From an uncultured Prevotella sp. (lineage in GTDB: Bacteria; Bacteroidota; Bacteroidia; Bacteroidales; Bacteroidaceae), in NCBI GenBank assembly GCA_946612625.1, contig CAMOEW010000002.1:1-64000 (forward strand): 64,000 nt of DNA, given 5' to 3'. The notes under the pieces were generated by a model. It searched no databases and was not told where the DNA came from. It worked only from the letters and a program-made list of their open reading frames with translations. Shown one piece after another: positions 9,215 through 18,403 of this stretch. The stretch's first letter is position 1. The number at the start of each line of letters is the position of its first letter. Made by a program: the position numbers and the translations under genes.

Positions 9215-10288
9215 TTAAATCTTATCCTGTCCGGAGAATTGTTTTATACGCTGTTCTTCCGAGAGCTTACATATAAGCAGTGTGTTGTTGTGCTCGGCTA
9301 CTATATAACCGTCAAGTCCCTGCACTACGACCTTTTTCTCGCCTACGGTGTGAATCATGCAGTTGTGGGTATCAAAAAGATTGATGTCGTTGCCTATGCA
9401 TGAGTTGCCATAAAGGTCTTTCTTGGTTTGCGAGAGCAGCGAACCCCATGTGCCGAGGTCGCTCCAACCGAAATCGGCAGGACAAACGAAAATCTCTTCT
9501 GCCTTCTCCATGATAGCATAATCTACGCTGATATTCTCGCAGTCTGGAAACAGCCGGTCTATTTCCTGCTGCTCCTTTTCTGTACCATATACAGGCAATA
9601 ATTGTTCGAATATCTTGCTTATCTGAGGCGAATACATTCGGAAAGCATTTACGATGGTGTTGACGTTCCAAATAAAGATTCCTGCATTCCAGAAATAATA
9701 GTTTTTCTGAATATATTGTTTCGCTGTCTCAAGGTCTGGTTTCTCGCGGAAAGAGTCAACGCGGAAGATGCTCTTGTTACGCAACGAGTTTGAAGCAAGG
9801 TCTGCCTGAATATATCCATATCCGGTCTCTGGCCGGGAGGGTTTCATCCCAAGTGTCAGGATAGCATCAGTGTCGCTTGTGAAGTCGAGACACTCTTTTA
9901 TCACACGCTGAAACTCCTGAACGTTCATCACTATATGGTCGCTCGGAGTGACAACGATGTTGGCTTTCGCATCCCGCGCCTTTATCTTCCAGCTGACGTA
10001 GGCTATGCAGGGTGCGGTGTTTCTGCGGCATGGCTCACACAAAATGTTACCTGCCGGAATGGATGGCAGTTGCTCGCGTACGATGTCAACATAGTTCTTA
10101 TTGGTCACAACCCATATATTCGCGTCGGGAACAAGACCCGAGAAACGCTCCACAGTGAGTTGCATTAGCGACTTTCCCACACCGAGAACATCGATAAACT
10201 GTTTTGGACGTTCAGCAGTGCTCATTGGCCAAAAGCGGCTACCTACACCACCGGCCATAATTACGAGGTGATTGTTTGTCTTTGCCAT
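9215..10288 (-). CDS. manC: Mannose-1-phosphate guanylyltransferase
   Basis: Makes GDP-mannose from mannose-1-phosphate and GTP. The N terminus carries the nucleotidyltransferase signature MAGGVGSRFWPMS followed by ERPKQF. About 357 residues from the chosen start, so it is the single-domain form without a fused phosphomannose isomerase. The track ORF starts at 10363 inside dedA; ATG at 10288 (MAKTNNHLVIMAGG) is preferred because the fold begins immediately after it, with an alternative at 10315. Directly upstream of gmd and fcl. Confidence 0.94.
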   Translation of the reverse strand: MAKTNNHLVIMAGGVGSRFWPMSTAERPKQFIDVLGVGKSLMQLTVERFSGLVPDANIWVVTNKNYVDIVREQLPSIPAGNILCEPCRRNTAPCIAYVSWKIKARDAKANIVVTPSDHIVMNVQEFQRVIKECLDFTSDTDAILTLGMKPSRPETGYGYIQADLASNSLRNKSIFRVDSFREKPDLETAKQYIQKNYYFWNAGIFIWNVNTIVNAFRMYSPQISKIFEQLLPVYGTEKEQQEIDRLFPDCENISVDYAIMEKAEEIFVCPADFGWSDLGTWGSLLSQTKKDLYGNSCIGNDINLFDTHNCMIHTVGEKKVVVQGLDGYIVAEHNNTLLICKLSEEQRIKQFSGQDKI

Positions 10289-10317
10289 ATAATCATCATT
10301 TTTAAGTTTTTCCATTG

Positions 10318-10947
10318 TCAGATAGTCTTGCGCTTGCGCAGGGCATACTTGACGACAAACCATACTATTGCAACAACGACAATGCCTACGATAGCAAGTT
10401 TGATATATTCTGAGTATTCTTCAATCTTGTCGTTCAACTGCGATTCGGGCACAATAGTATGCAAGTACCATCCGAGTGCAGCGAGAATGGCGTGCCAACA
10501 CCCTGCACCGATGGTCGTATAGAGTAGAAATTTCCAATAGTTCATTCTTGCCAGACCAGCAGGAATTGAGATTAGATGTCGTATGCCAGGGATGAGCCGT
10601 CCTGTAAGTGTTGCCACGATACCGTGGTCATCGAAGTATTTCTCGCTGTGCTCCACTTTTTCCTGATTCAACAGACAGGCGTGTCCCCATCGGCTGTTTG
10701 CAAACTTGTAGATGATGGGGCGTCCGAGAAAATAAGCCACAACATAGTTTATCGAGGCCCCCATGTCGGCTCCGATGGTGGCAAACAGTACGACGAGCCA
10801 CACATCAAGGTTGCCTGATGCAGCATGATATGCCGCAGGTGCGACCACAAGCTCTGATGGCACAGGAATAACTGTGCTTTCGAGAAGCATTAGGAACCAT
10901 ATTGTTCCGTAGTTCAAATTGCTGAGCAAGCTATTGAATATATCCAT
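10318..10947 (-). CDS. DedA family membrane protein
   Basis: A 209-residue inner-membrane protein of the DedA/SNARE-associated family, which is linked to lipid (undecaprenyl phosphate or phospholipid) translocation and membrane homeostasis. It shows the re-entrant region with GADMGASINYVVAYFLGR, the conserved arginines in GRLIPGIRHLISIPAG, and C-terminal membrane segments ending in the basic tail RKRKTI. The gene is 20 bases downstream of the TPR gene and precedes manC, apparently in one operon, which fits a role in supporting carrier-lipid-based glycan export (inference). Confidence 0.87.
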   Translation of the reverse strand: MDIFNSLLSNLNYGTIWFLMLLESTVIPVPSELVVAPAAYHAASGNLDVWLVVLFATIGADMGASINYVVAYFLGRPIIYKFANSRWGHACLLNQEKVEHSEKYFDDHGIVATLTGRLIPGIRHLISIPAGLARMNYWKFLLYTTIGAGCWHAILAALGWYLHTIVPESQLNDKIEEYSEYIKLAIVGIVVVAIVWFVVKYALRKRKTI

Positions 10948-10967
10948 TGTTGTTTACTGTCTTATTT

Positions 10968-11768
10968 TTATTTATCAAAGTCTTCGTCAAGGTCTTCGTC
11001 AATGTTTTCGTCGAAATCGAGATTCGCCATACATTCGGCTTTTATCGCCTTTGCATTGTTATCGTTGCTGTCGATGGCAAGGGCGTAGTCGCAGCTGGTG
11101 ATGGCATCGTCGATTTTTCCTGCCATCATCTGTACAGTGGCAAGTCCAAGCCAAAAGTCGATATTGAAAGCGTCGCTATCAATGAGTTCGTTCATCATAC
11201 GCTCTGCCTCGTCGAAATGTTCCTGGGCTGCTTGGCAATATGCCAGAGCCATACGTACACTTGTCCTGTTCTTGTCGAAAACGAAAGAAAGCAGTAACAT
11301 TGCTTCATCGTCGAGGTCATACTCACTGTAGAGTGAGGCAAAGTCTTCGAGCAAGTCGTCGTGGTCGTTATCATCAAGCTCGCTTACTGCACTGAAAGCA
11401 AAACGGTGAGCTTCGGCATATTTATGTTCTGCCAAAAGCAATCGCATATGTAGATAGGAATAGTCGATGTCGCCGGTATCAACGATACTCTCGTCGTACT
11501 GACGAGCCTTAACAAGGTCACCCTCTTCTATTGAATGGTGTCCCATGAACAGTTTCGGCCCGATAGCATCAGGAAAAGTCTCTGCTGCTTGGCGTATGAT
11601 GTCAAGGGCTTTCTCTTTTTTCCCCAGAAATTTATAGTAGTCGGCAATGTCGGTCAGGTCATCAGAATCCATGAACACCGGTTCACCGTTGCTCTCCGCA
11701 TTCTCGTATTCGTATAGAATCTCAAGAAATTCCGGACTGCTGTAGTAGTCGTTATCGCTGATTTTCAA
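10968..11768 (-). CDS. Tetratricopeptide repeat protein
   Basis: A 266-residue soluble acidic protein with no signal peptide. Helical TPR-like pairs span most of it, for example YYKFLGKKEKALDIIRQAAE and ALAYCQAAQEHFDEAERMMN, and it ends in a run of acidic residues (DEDLDEDFDK). TPRs serve as protein-binding scaffolds; no partner can be named. It lies between glnS (45 bases upstream) and dedA, most likely co-transcribed with both. Confidence 0.75.
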   Translation of the reverse strand: MKISDNDYYSSPEFLEILYEYENAESNGEPVFMDSDDLTDIADYYKFLGKKEKALDIIRQAAETFPDAIGPKLFMGHHSIEEGDLVKARQYDESIVDTGDIDYSYLHMRLLLAEHKYAEAHRFAFSAVSELDDNDHDDLLEDFASLYSEYDLDDEAMLLLSFVFDKNRTSVRMALAYCQAAQEHFDEAERMMNELIDSDAFNIDFWLGLATVQMMAGKIDDAITSCDYALAIDSNDNNAKAIKAECMANLDFDENIDEDLDEDFDK

Positions 11769-11813
11769 GCTGTCTTCTCGTTTTGTTAATCCGATACTTG
11801 GAAGCGTCGCCTA

Positions 11814-13550
11814 CTAATTCTTGGATTGCTTTGCCCATGTATCCTTCAGACCAACCGTGCGGTTGAACACCATTTTCCCGGGTGTGCTGTCCTGGTCGAG
11901 TGTGAAATAGCCTATGCGCTGGAATTGCAGGAAGTCGCCTGGTTGCTTTTCCTCAAGATATCGCTCCACATAGCAGTTTGTCAGCACGGTGAGAGATTCC
12001 GGATTGAGCAGCTCGCGGAAGTCGCGATCATCGGCTCCGGGATTCTCAACCTGAAACAGGCGGTCATAGAGACGCACCTCGGCTCCGACGCAGTGCGCAC
12101 AGCTCAGCCAGTGCAGTGTGCCTTTCACCTTACGGTCGGCACCTGCCATACCGCTTTTGCTCTCAGGGTCGTAGGTGGCATATATTTCCTCAACCTCGCC
12201 GTCAGCATTCTTCTTGCATCCGGTACACATTATTATATATGCGTTCTTCAATCGTACTTCCTTGCCTGGCGTAAGACGGAAGAACTTCTTCGGAGCATCT
12301 TCCATGAAGTCGTCGCGCTCTATCCACAATTCTCGCGAGAAGGTGATGGTGTGTTTGCCGTCGGACTCATTCTCTGGGTTGTTTACAGCCACAAGCTCCT
12401 CGGACTTTCCCTCGGGATAGTTGGTGAGTATTAGCTTCACTGGATTGAGCACGGCCGATACGCGCGTTGCCTTTTTATTGAGGTCGTCACGAACAGAAGC
12501 CTCAAGCAACGCGTAGTCGTTGAGAGCATCAAACTTGGTGTAGCCTATGCTGCGTATGAAGTTGCGTATGCTGTCCGATGAGTAACCTCGGCGACGCATA
12601 CCGCAAATGGTGGGCATGCGAGGATCGTCCCATCCATTGACGAAATTCTCATCTACGAGTGCTTTCAGCTTGCGCTTCGACATTACCGTATAGGTGAGGT
12701 TCAGGCGGTTGAACTCTATCTGACGTGTGCGGTAGCCGTCGGTCATGTCAGCGAAACGAGTATCACCAGTCTCATTCTTGTATTCAATTAGCCAGTCAAT
12801 GAAATGGTCGTAGAGGGGACGGTGAGGCACAAATTCTAGCGTACAGATTGAATGTGTGACACCCTCGAAGAAATCGCTTTGACCGTGGGCAAAGTCATAC
12901 ATTGGGTATGCGTGCCACTTGGTACCCGTGCGGTGATGGGGAGTATGTATGATACGGTAGATTACCGGGTCGCGGAAGTGCATGTTGGGATTGGCCATGT
13001 CGATTTTTGCGCGGAGCACCATCGAGCCTTCAACAGCTTCGGCGGTGTTCATCTTCTCAAACAATGCGAGGCTCTCCTCTATCGGGCGGTAGCGGTACGG
13101 GCTGGCTGTACCGGCCTGAGTGGGTGTGCCTTTCTGTTGTGCCATCTGCTCAGAAGTCTGTTCGTCAACATATGCACGGTTTTTCTTTATCAACCATACG
13201 GCAAAGTCCCATAGCTGCTGGAAATAGTCGGAGGCATAGTAGATATTTCCCCATTTGAAACCAAGCCACTGTATGTCGCTCATGATGTTGTCAACATATT
13301 CGGTGTTCTCTTTCGATGGATTGGTGTCGTCAAACCGTAAATTGCACACGCCGCCGAATTCCTCGGCTGCACCGAAATCCATGCAGATGGCCTTGGCATG
13401 GCCGATGTGTATATATCCGTTTGGCTCTGGTGGAAAACGGGTCTGCAGTCGCCCACCGTTCTTGCCTTTCTCAAGGTCGCCCTTAACTATCTGTTCAACG
13501 AAGCTCAAGCTCTTCTTCTCTTCGTTTTCGTTGGTTGTTTTTTCTGCCAT
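11814..13550 (-). CDS. glnS: Glutaminyl-tRNA synthetase
   Basis: Class I aminoacyl-tRNA synthetase charging tRNA-Gln, 578 residues. The HIGH-type motif appears in GYIHIGHAKA near residue 50 and the KMSKS-type loop as VMSKR; the C-terminal anticodon-binding beta barrels follow. First gene of the minus-strand run toward fcl, with a good promoter at 13578-13609. The presence of glnS implies direct glutaminylation rather than the transamidation route. Confidence 0.96.
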   Translation of the reverse strand: MAEKTTNENEEKKSLSFVEQIVKGDLEKGKNGGRLQTRFPPEPNGYIHIGHAKAICMDFGAAEEFGGVCNLRFDDTNPSKENTEYVDNIMSDIQWLGFKWGNIYYASDYFQQLWDFAVWLIKKNRAYVDEQTSEQMAQQKGTPTQAGTASPYRYRPIEESLALFEKMNTAEAVEGSMVLRAKIDMANPNMHFRDPVIYRIIHTPHHRTGTKWHAYPMYDFAHGQSDFFEGVTHSICTLEFVPHRPLYDHFIDWLIEYKNETGDTRFADMTDGYRTRQIEFNRLNLTYTVMSKRKLKALVDENFVNGWDDPRMPTICGMRRRGYSSDSIRNFIRSIGYTKFDALNDYALLEASVRDDLNKKATRVSAVLNPVKLILTNYPEGKSEELVAVNNPENESDGKHTITFSRELWIERDDFMEDAPKKFFRLTPGKEVRLKNAYIIMCTGCKKNADGEVEEIYATYDPESKSGMAGADRKVKGTLHWLSCAHCVGAEVRLYDRLFQVENPGADDRDFRELLNPESLTVLTNCYVERYLEEKQPGDFLQFQRIGYFTLDQDSTPGKMVFNRTVGLKDTWAKQSKN

Positions 13551-13577
13551 AATAAAATGTTATATGAGTTTAGCTTG

Positions 13578-13609
13578 CAAAATTACATAAAAATGACGTA
13601 TTCCCCAAA
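13578..13609 (-). promoter_or_regulatory. Promoter of glnS operon
   Basis: On the minus strand TTTG (13606-13609), 20 bases, TAATTTTG (13578-13585), followed by the glnS ATG 28 bases further on. It matches the Bacteroidetes consensus exactly. Confidence 0.75.
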
Positions 13610-13624
13610 CGAAATACCATTTTT

Positions 13625-14812
13625 TTACATTCCTATGACGTATGGCCACTGGAATTTATAGACATTGTCATTATATCCGTTTTGTACGTAATCAGAAACA
13701 TTCATTGGGAAGAACATGCTCAGCCCCCCATATCGGGCATCAGTGACCTCGAAGTCGAAAATTACAGGAAGTTGCCACCCTGTCGTCCATTTCTTCACTG
13801 CATGTCTGAAGACAACGGCCTGTTCAAAAGACTTATACCATTGAGCATACACTGCTGAATCAACATTGTGCATTATCACATCATTCATGTCGTACATCAG
13901 GTTGCTTGAATAATAATGAATAAGTCCCGTCATGTTAAGTTCTTCTTTCTTGCTGATTTGTTCCATTACTGGTCGCGTAGCCTCTGCCAGCTTATCCATT
14001 TCACTGAGTTTGACAATAGTAAGCGGGACACCATTTATCCCAGTGTATCTCGCGTCGTAATATGCACAATATTTTTCTGCAATTCTCTTAAGACTATCGC
14101 ATCCTTTCATCGGAAGAAGGCTTGCAATATCAGAGTAGTTTGCGCCTTCTTCGGGAATTTCAGCTGGAGATCCAAGTATATAGTCGGCAACATCACGCAA
14201 TTCATATATACTTTCTACGCACATGAAATTACAGCAGTCGGCGAAGATGTTTCCAAAATGTATTCCGGTACTCTTCAATGCGCGTGCAAGCGACGGAATG
14301 TTTATGTATATTCTCTTGCTGTTGTCAACGCTCTGTCCGTATGCACGCCTTGGTGCATTCACAAACAGGTTGTTCGCAATCGAATCATTCTTTATTAACC
14401 ATCCATTTGCGTGCCCCCATAGCACAAGGTTCCAGTTTCTTGACGGGTATTTTGATTCAATGGCACGAATGACATTTGTTATATGTTCGGCATTGGCCGT
14501 CGAAAAAGATTCTGAAAAATCTGTAAAAGCTTTCTTCTCCACTTTGCCATTTTCGATAACTTCCACATACTTTTGTGTACTTGTTACGGCAATAGCAATA
14601 ATCCTACTGTCGGCATTCATATTTTGAATGCCTTTATGCAGTTCATCCAAGTCTGTACTCACAGTGCTACTCAAGTCGTTGTTGCCTGCCATAAGAAGAA
14701 TTACGCTATTTTCGACAGTGCTGATTTGTGGCTCTTTCGGAACTTCATCATTACTGCTGCAAGCCGAGAAAAAAATGGCAGTTGATACTAACACCGTTAA
14801 TAAATATTTCAT
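13625..14812 (-). CDS. Clostripain-family (C11) cysteine protease lipoprotein
   Basis: A 395-residue predicted surface or periplasmic lipoprotein: signal peptide with lipobox FFSAC, then a caspase-like peptidase C11 fold. The catalytic His is expected in LVLWGHANGW and the catalytic Cys in FADCCNFMCVES, matching the clan CD arrangement. The track ORF start at 14977 overlaps the divergent lysozyme gene and its promoter; ATG at 14810-14812 (MKYLLTVLVS) gives a proper signal peptide. The target is unknown; related Bacteroidetes enzymes process secreted toxins and host proteins. Confidence 0.85.
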   Translation of the reverse strand: MKYLLTVLVSTAIFFSACSSNDEVPKEPQISTVENSVILLMAGNNDLSSTVSTDLDELHKGIQNMNADSRIIAIAVTSTQKYVEVIENGKVEKKAFTDFSESFSTANAEHITNVIRAIESKYPSRNWNLVLWGHANGWLIKNDSIANNLFVNAPRRAYGQSVDNSKRIYINIPSLARALKSTGIHFGNIFADCCNFMCVESIYELRDVADYILGSPAEIPEEGANYSDIASLLPMKGCDSLKRIAEKYCAYYDARYTGINGVPLTIVKLSEMDKLAEATRPVMEQISKKEELNMTGLIHYYSSNLMYDMNDVIMHNVDSAVYAQWYKSFEQAVVFRHAVKKWTTGWQLPVIFDFEVTDARYGGLSMFFPMNVSDYVQNGYNDNVYKFQWPYVIGM

Positions 14813-14829
14813 TTTGTCACATTTTTGTG

Positions 14830-14868
14830 CAAAGTTACATTTTTTTCTGCAAATAATTTGTAACTTTG
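14830..14868. promoter_or_regulatory. Divergent -7 boxes, protease and lysozyme
   Basis: TAACTTTG is present on the minus strand (14830-14837, for the protease) and on the plus strand (14861-14868, for the lysozyme), 23 bases apart in a 74-base intergenic region. Clear -33 boxes are not at the usual distance for either. The two starts are 18 bases from their -7 boxes. Confidence 0.6.
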
Positions 14869-14886
14869 CACTAAATTTACCGAAAA

Positions 14887-15636
14887 ATGAAGAATTTATT
14901 GATATTTCTTTTATTGTCAACGTCTGTTTCTGTCTTTTCGCAAGATGAAATGTTCGACGCAGATGAGGTGTCGGCAACTGTAGTATTAAAAGAGGTGGCA
15001 GACCGTCGGCAGATGCAATGTGAAGACACGTGCAACCATATACATGGAATCGACCTTAGTCATTATCAAGGCGAAGTGTTTTGGGAGCATATCGGAAATA
15101 ATACGCGTATGACGTATGTCTATCTGAAAGCCACTGAAGGCGGTGACAACATCGATGCGCGTTATAAGCGCAACATCGATATGGCTCATCATTACGGGCT
15201 GAAGGTGGGTAGCTACCACTTCTTCCGACCGGCAACACCTGTCGGACTGCAAGTTAACAATTTCTTATCGCAATGCCGTCCGAGCGACCAGGATCTTATT
15301 CCGATGATCGACATCGAGACCACAGGACGCCTCTCTACAGAACAGTTCCTTGATTCGCTTCACAAGTTTCTATCCATAATTGAGAGTGTATATAAGCAGA
15401 AGCCGCTGCTTTATACATTCCGCAATTTCTATAACCGTCATCTGCAAGGCCAGATAGACGACTACAAACTCATGATAGCCATGTACACCGATGAGGAACC
15501 TGTGCTTGCCGATGAGCACGATATCACAATGTGGCAATACACGGGTAAAGGACGTATCAACGGTATCAACGGATATGTTGACAAAAGCCGTTTCATGGGG
15601 CATCATGGTATGCGTGAAATACGGTTCCGACATTAG
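14887..15636 (+). CDS. Secreted GH25 lysozyme-family muramidase
   Basis: A 249-residue exported peptidoglycan hydrolase of family GH25. A signal peptide (ending VSVFSQ) and a linker of about 45 residues precede the barrel that starts at HGIDLSHYQGEV. Further family landmarks are YLKATEGG, GSYHFFRPA and the acidic catalytic motif IPMIDIET, with WQYTGKGRINGI near the end. The N-terminal Asp in GIDLSHYQG and the DIE motif are the expected active-site acids. Divergent from the protease lipoprotein and followed by a membrane protein after 34 bases. Confidence 0.92.
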   Translation: MKNLLIFLLLSTSVSVFSQDEMFDADEVSATVVLKEVADRRQMQCEDTCNHIHGIDLSHYQGEVFWEHIGNNTRMTYVYLKATEGGDNIDARYKRNIDMAHHYGLKVGSYHFFRPATPVGLQVNNFLSQCRPSDQDLIPMIDIETTGRLSTEQFLDSLHKFLSIIESVYKQKPLLYTFRNFYNRHLQGQIDDYKLMIAMYTDEEPVLADEHDITMWQYTGKGRINGINGYVDKSRFMGHHGMREIRFRH

Positions 15637-15670
15637 TTTAATTCGAATGGTAATAAACAGTTAAGGTTAA

Positions 15671-16228
15671 ATGGTAAAAAAAAGAATTTCAAAAGGCATT
15701 GTTGCTCTTGTCATTGTAGTGCTAGCTTTGCTGACTACAGGAGCAGTCTTTTTATACATGAAAAATGGCGAACAGCAACGAAAGGAGGCTGATGCCTACG
15801 AGAATGCCATGACAAGCGAAGACCTCGCTGTTGTGCAGAACTTCCTTGATATATATACCACCGCGCCGATTGCTCACCGCGATAGTGTCAGTCTGCATCT
15901 TGAACATCTGAAGATGATTGAGAGGGAATGGGAAAAAGTGTTGGAAAGTCAGTCTAAACCGGCAATCGAGGCCTTCATAAAACTCTATCCATATTCTAAC
16001 CATGTCACAGAGAGCCTTCTGAAAATCGACTCGCTCGACTGGGTAACAGCACGCACTGACGATACACCAGAGGCTTACCAGAAGTATATGGACACACACT
16101 CTAACGGTCATTACTATGACGATGCGAGAGCGGGATATAATGTAGCAGAACAACGCCGTGAGGCAGAGCTTCGTGACAGCGTCGCCAATCCTACTGACAA
16201 CAGTGTCAGCACAGCAGCATCAGAGTAA
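15671..16228 (+). CDS. Membrane-anchored helical protein, unknown function
   Basis: A 185-residue protein with a short basic N terminus, one membrane segment (about residues 8-30) and an outside region rich in charged helices, including AYENAMTSEDLAVVQNFLDI and PEAYQKYMDTHSNGHYYDDA, which look like irregular TPR-type repeats. It probably faces the periplasm and is co-transcribed with the GH25 gene. No named family was recognised. Its stop codon lies 6 bases from that of the convergent gene, inside a short inverted repeat. Confidence 0.65.
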   Translation: MVKKRISKGIVALVIVVLALLTTGAVFLYMKNGEQQRKEADAYENAMTSEDLAVVQNFLDIYTTAPIAHRDSVSLHLEHLKMIEREWEKVLESQSKPAIEAFIKLYPYSNHVTESLLKIDSLDWVTARTDDTPEAYQKYMDTHSNGHYYDDARAGYNVAEQRREAELRDSVANPTDNSVSTAASE

Positions 16229-16234
16229 TCCACG

Positions 16235-17080
16235 CTACTCTTCTATATGCGACAATGAATGTGCAAAGCCCGCTATAATGTTTGTGAGCGATTCTGCTGG
16301 GTAATATTTACTGTATTTCACATTGTGTCGCATGTGCCACATCATTGCCGAAGAGTCGTTGGCACGCACGAATATGTTCTTGCCCTGAGTGAAGTACCAG
16401 TCGTTGGAGTGGCTCTCGTTCAGGGTAAAAATGTCTTTCACTATATCCTCGTTCTTTATATGCGAGTTGGCATTCAGGAATGGCAGCTCGTCTTCCTCGA
16501 ATTTAAGCAGACTCATCAGAAGCACGCCCTCAAGGTGTGCCATGCGCTTCATCTTAAGCTGTTCAATCCACGACTGAAGCTTCACGAAGTCGATTCTGTG
16601 GCCTTGGCGGCGCAATAGCATTCCCATATCTACCAACTGTTTCATGCTTATGCCAGCATTGAGCAGATTAGCCGAAATCTGGAGCATTACATACAGCAGG
16701 TTCAGTGTAGGAGGATTGACTCCTTTCTTCAGTGAACTCATGTTGTCGAAGTCGCTGTTTTCCTGTTCTATAATTCGTTCGAGCTCGCGATTCAAAAATG
16801 GATTAGTAAGTCGTAGCGAAGCCTGCCCTGTTTCGTTTTCCATGATACTGCCGCATTCGTTTGAGGCGGTCCAATGCTGTAACATCTTGTCAGGAATTTG
16901 CAGGAAGAAGTCATCCTTCAGGTTGTCCAGTCCTTTGATGATAACTGGCGTTATGTTCTGCATCAGTGCCAATTGGTACAGACGATTCCATTTCCATGCC
17001 GTCATCGGCTCGATTTTCTCGTCGGTGGCGAAAGCCCCACTGCGTACAAGCCGCAAGAAATTGCGATAAATGATGTTCAT
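16235..17080 (-). CDS. Nucleotidyltransferase-fold family protein, degenerate
   Basis: A 281-residue protein resembling the uncharacterised nucleotidyltransferase family found in Bacteroidetes (PF14907 style). The helical second half fits best: ANLLNAGISMKQLVDMG and RIDFVKLQSWIEQL. The N-terminal half has IIKGLDNL, where the family usually has a KG motif, but I see no Asp-x-Asp metal site, so catalysis is doubtful. The track ORF extends to 17269 inside nhaC; ATG at 17078-17080 (MNIIYRNFLR) overlaps the nhaC stop by the ATGA arrangement, a sign of translational coupling. Family call is from memory and moderate. Confidence 0.6.
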   Translation of the reverse strand: MNIIYRNFLRLVRSGAFATDEKIEPMTAWKWNRLYQLALMQNITPVIIKGLDNLKDDFFLQIPDKMLQHWTASNECGSIMENETGQASLRLTNPFLNRELERIIEQENSDFDNMSSLKKGVNPPTLNLLYVMLQISANLLNAGISMKQLVDMGMLLRRQGHRIDFVKLQSWIEQLKMKRMAHLEGVLLMSLLKFEEDELPFLNANSHIKNEDIVKDIFTLNESHSNDWYFTQGKNIFVRANDSSAMMWHMRHNVKYSKYYPAESLTNIIAGFAHSLSHIEE

Positions 17081-18351
17081 GAGTATTTTCTTGGAAGTCG
17101 TAGTATGATGAAGATTACTGCAAGTATGCCGAGCACAATAGGATAGTAGAGATACGGCATTATGCCTACTGGGTTGATGTATGCCAATCCAGATGCCATG
17201 AGCAGCTGTGCTCCATATGGTATGAGGCTCTGTGCCACGCACGAAAATGTGTCGAGAATGCTTGCACACTTCCTGTTGTCAACTCCGAAGCGGTCGCCTA
17301 TTCTCTTCACTAATCCCCCTACGGTAAGTATTGCCACGGTATTGTTGGCTGTACATACATCAACCAAGCTAACCAATGCTCCGATACTCAGCTCGGCTCC
17401 GCGCTTGCCGCTAATGCGGTGGGTCATCTTGTCCACAAGGTAGTCTATGCCTCCCGCCTCTTTTATCAGTTCGAGCATTCCTCCGGCCATCATCGTGATG
17501 ATAATCAATTCACCCATACCGATAATACCTTCACCCATGGCTCCAAACCATCCGAACATGTCGTATGCTCCGGCGACAATACCGATTATTCCAGTGAGAA
17601 CAATGCCAAGCGTAAGCACAGCCATGACGTTCATTCCCAAAACTGCCGCCAACAGCACAACAAGATATGGTATCACTTTCATGTATGACACCTCGGGTAT
17701 ATGCTGTGGCGAAGAAATGTCTTTTCCGATGAACAGATATGTTATAAGCACTATCACTGCCGCTGGGACTACAAGCATACTATTGACGCGAAACTTGTCG
17801 CTCATCTTGCATTGTTGTGTCTGGGTTGCAGCAATCGTAGTGTCGCTGATAAATGACAGATTGTCGCCAAAGAACGAACCTCCTACGATTACCGCAACAA
17901 GTAGTTCTGTTGATGCACCAGTGGTGGATGAGATGCCGGCTGCGATGGGTGTCAACGCAACTATCGTTCCGACACTGGTGCCAACCGACACTGAGATGAA
18001 GCATGCGGCGATGAACAGTCCTGCGAGAATCATGTTCGACGGCAGAAGAGCCAGCGTGAGATTCACTGTAGAGTCGATACTCCCCATAGCCTTGGCAGCA
18101 CTGGCAAATGCTCCTGCAAGAACAAAAATCCAGATCATTAACATCATCTGGCTGTTGCCCGCACCACGACTGAAGGTCTCGATACGTTGTTTCAGAGGCT
18201 GCTGCCGGAATATGCTAATGGCATATACCGACGATAGCATGAATGCCACGGTGATAGGAACTTTATAGAAGTCACCGGCAATCATGCTGGTGACTAAATA
18301 CAATACCATGAACACCACGAGCGGCGACAGTGCTATCAGTCCGTTATTCAA
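17077..18351 (-). CDS. nhaC: NhaC-family Na+/H+ antiporter
   Basis: A 424-residue, roughly 11-12 segment inner-membrane antiporter of the NhaC family, with conserved stretches such as GTSVGTIVALTPIAAG, GGSFFGDNLSFISDTT and VDVCTANNTVAILTVGG. It probably exchanges sodium or a small organic ion for protons. No ATG is available at the N terminus: the only plausible start is TTG at 18351 (reading on gives NNGLIALSPLVVF), and the frame is open back to the uxaA stop codon. Downstream of uxaA by 52 bases with no good promoter between, so it may share the uronate operon. Confidence 0.85.
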   Translation of the reverse strand: MNNGLIALSPLVVFMVLYLVTSMIAGDFYKVPITVAFMLSSVYAISIFRQQPLKQRIETFSRGAGNSQMMLMIWIFVLAGAFASAAKAMGSIDSTVNLTLALLPSNMILAGLFIAACFISVSVGTSVGTIVALTPIAAGISSTTGASTELLVAVIVGGSFFGDNLSFISDTTIAATQTQQCKMSDKFRVNSMLVVPAAVIVLITYLFIGKDISSPQHIPEVSYMKVIPYLVVLLAAVLGMNVMAVLTLGIVLTGIIGIVAGAYDMFGWFGAMGEGIIGMGELIIITMMAGGMLELIKEAGGIDYLVDKMTHRISGKRGAELSIGALVSLVDVCTANNTVAILTVGGLVKRIGDRFGVDNRKCASILDTFSCVAQSLIPYGAQLLMASGLAYINPVGIMPYLYYPIVLGILAVIFIILRLPRKYS

Positions 18352-18403
18352 AAGTGACTTTTTTGATACGTCTTACAAAATCAGGTAATTCAACGACGAA
18401 ATA

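Noticed and set aside
16222-16241. Bidirectional terminator between convergent genes
   Set aside because: AGAGTA/TACTCT gives only a 6-bp A/T-rich stem overlapping both stop codons with no T run.
17447-18268. 273-residue plus-strand ORF
   Set aside because: Antisense shadow of nhaC; low-complexity Pro/Thr/Ile content typical of reversed membrane-protein codons.
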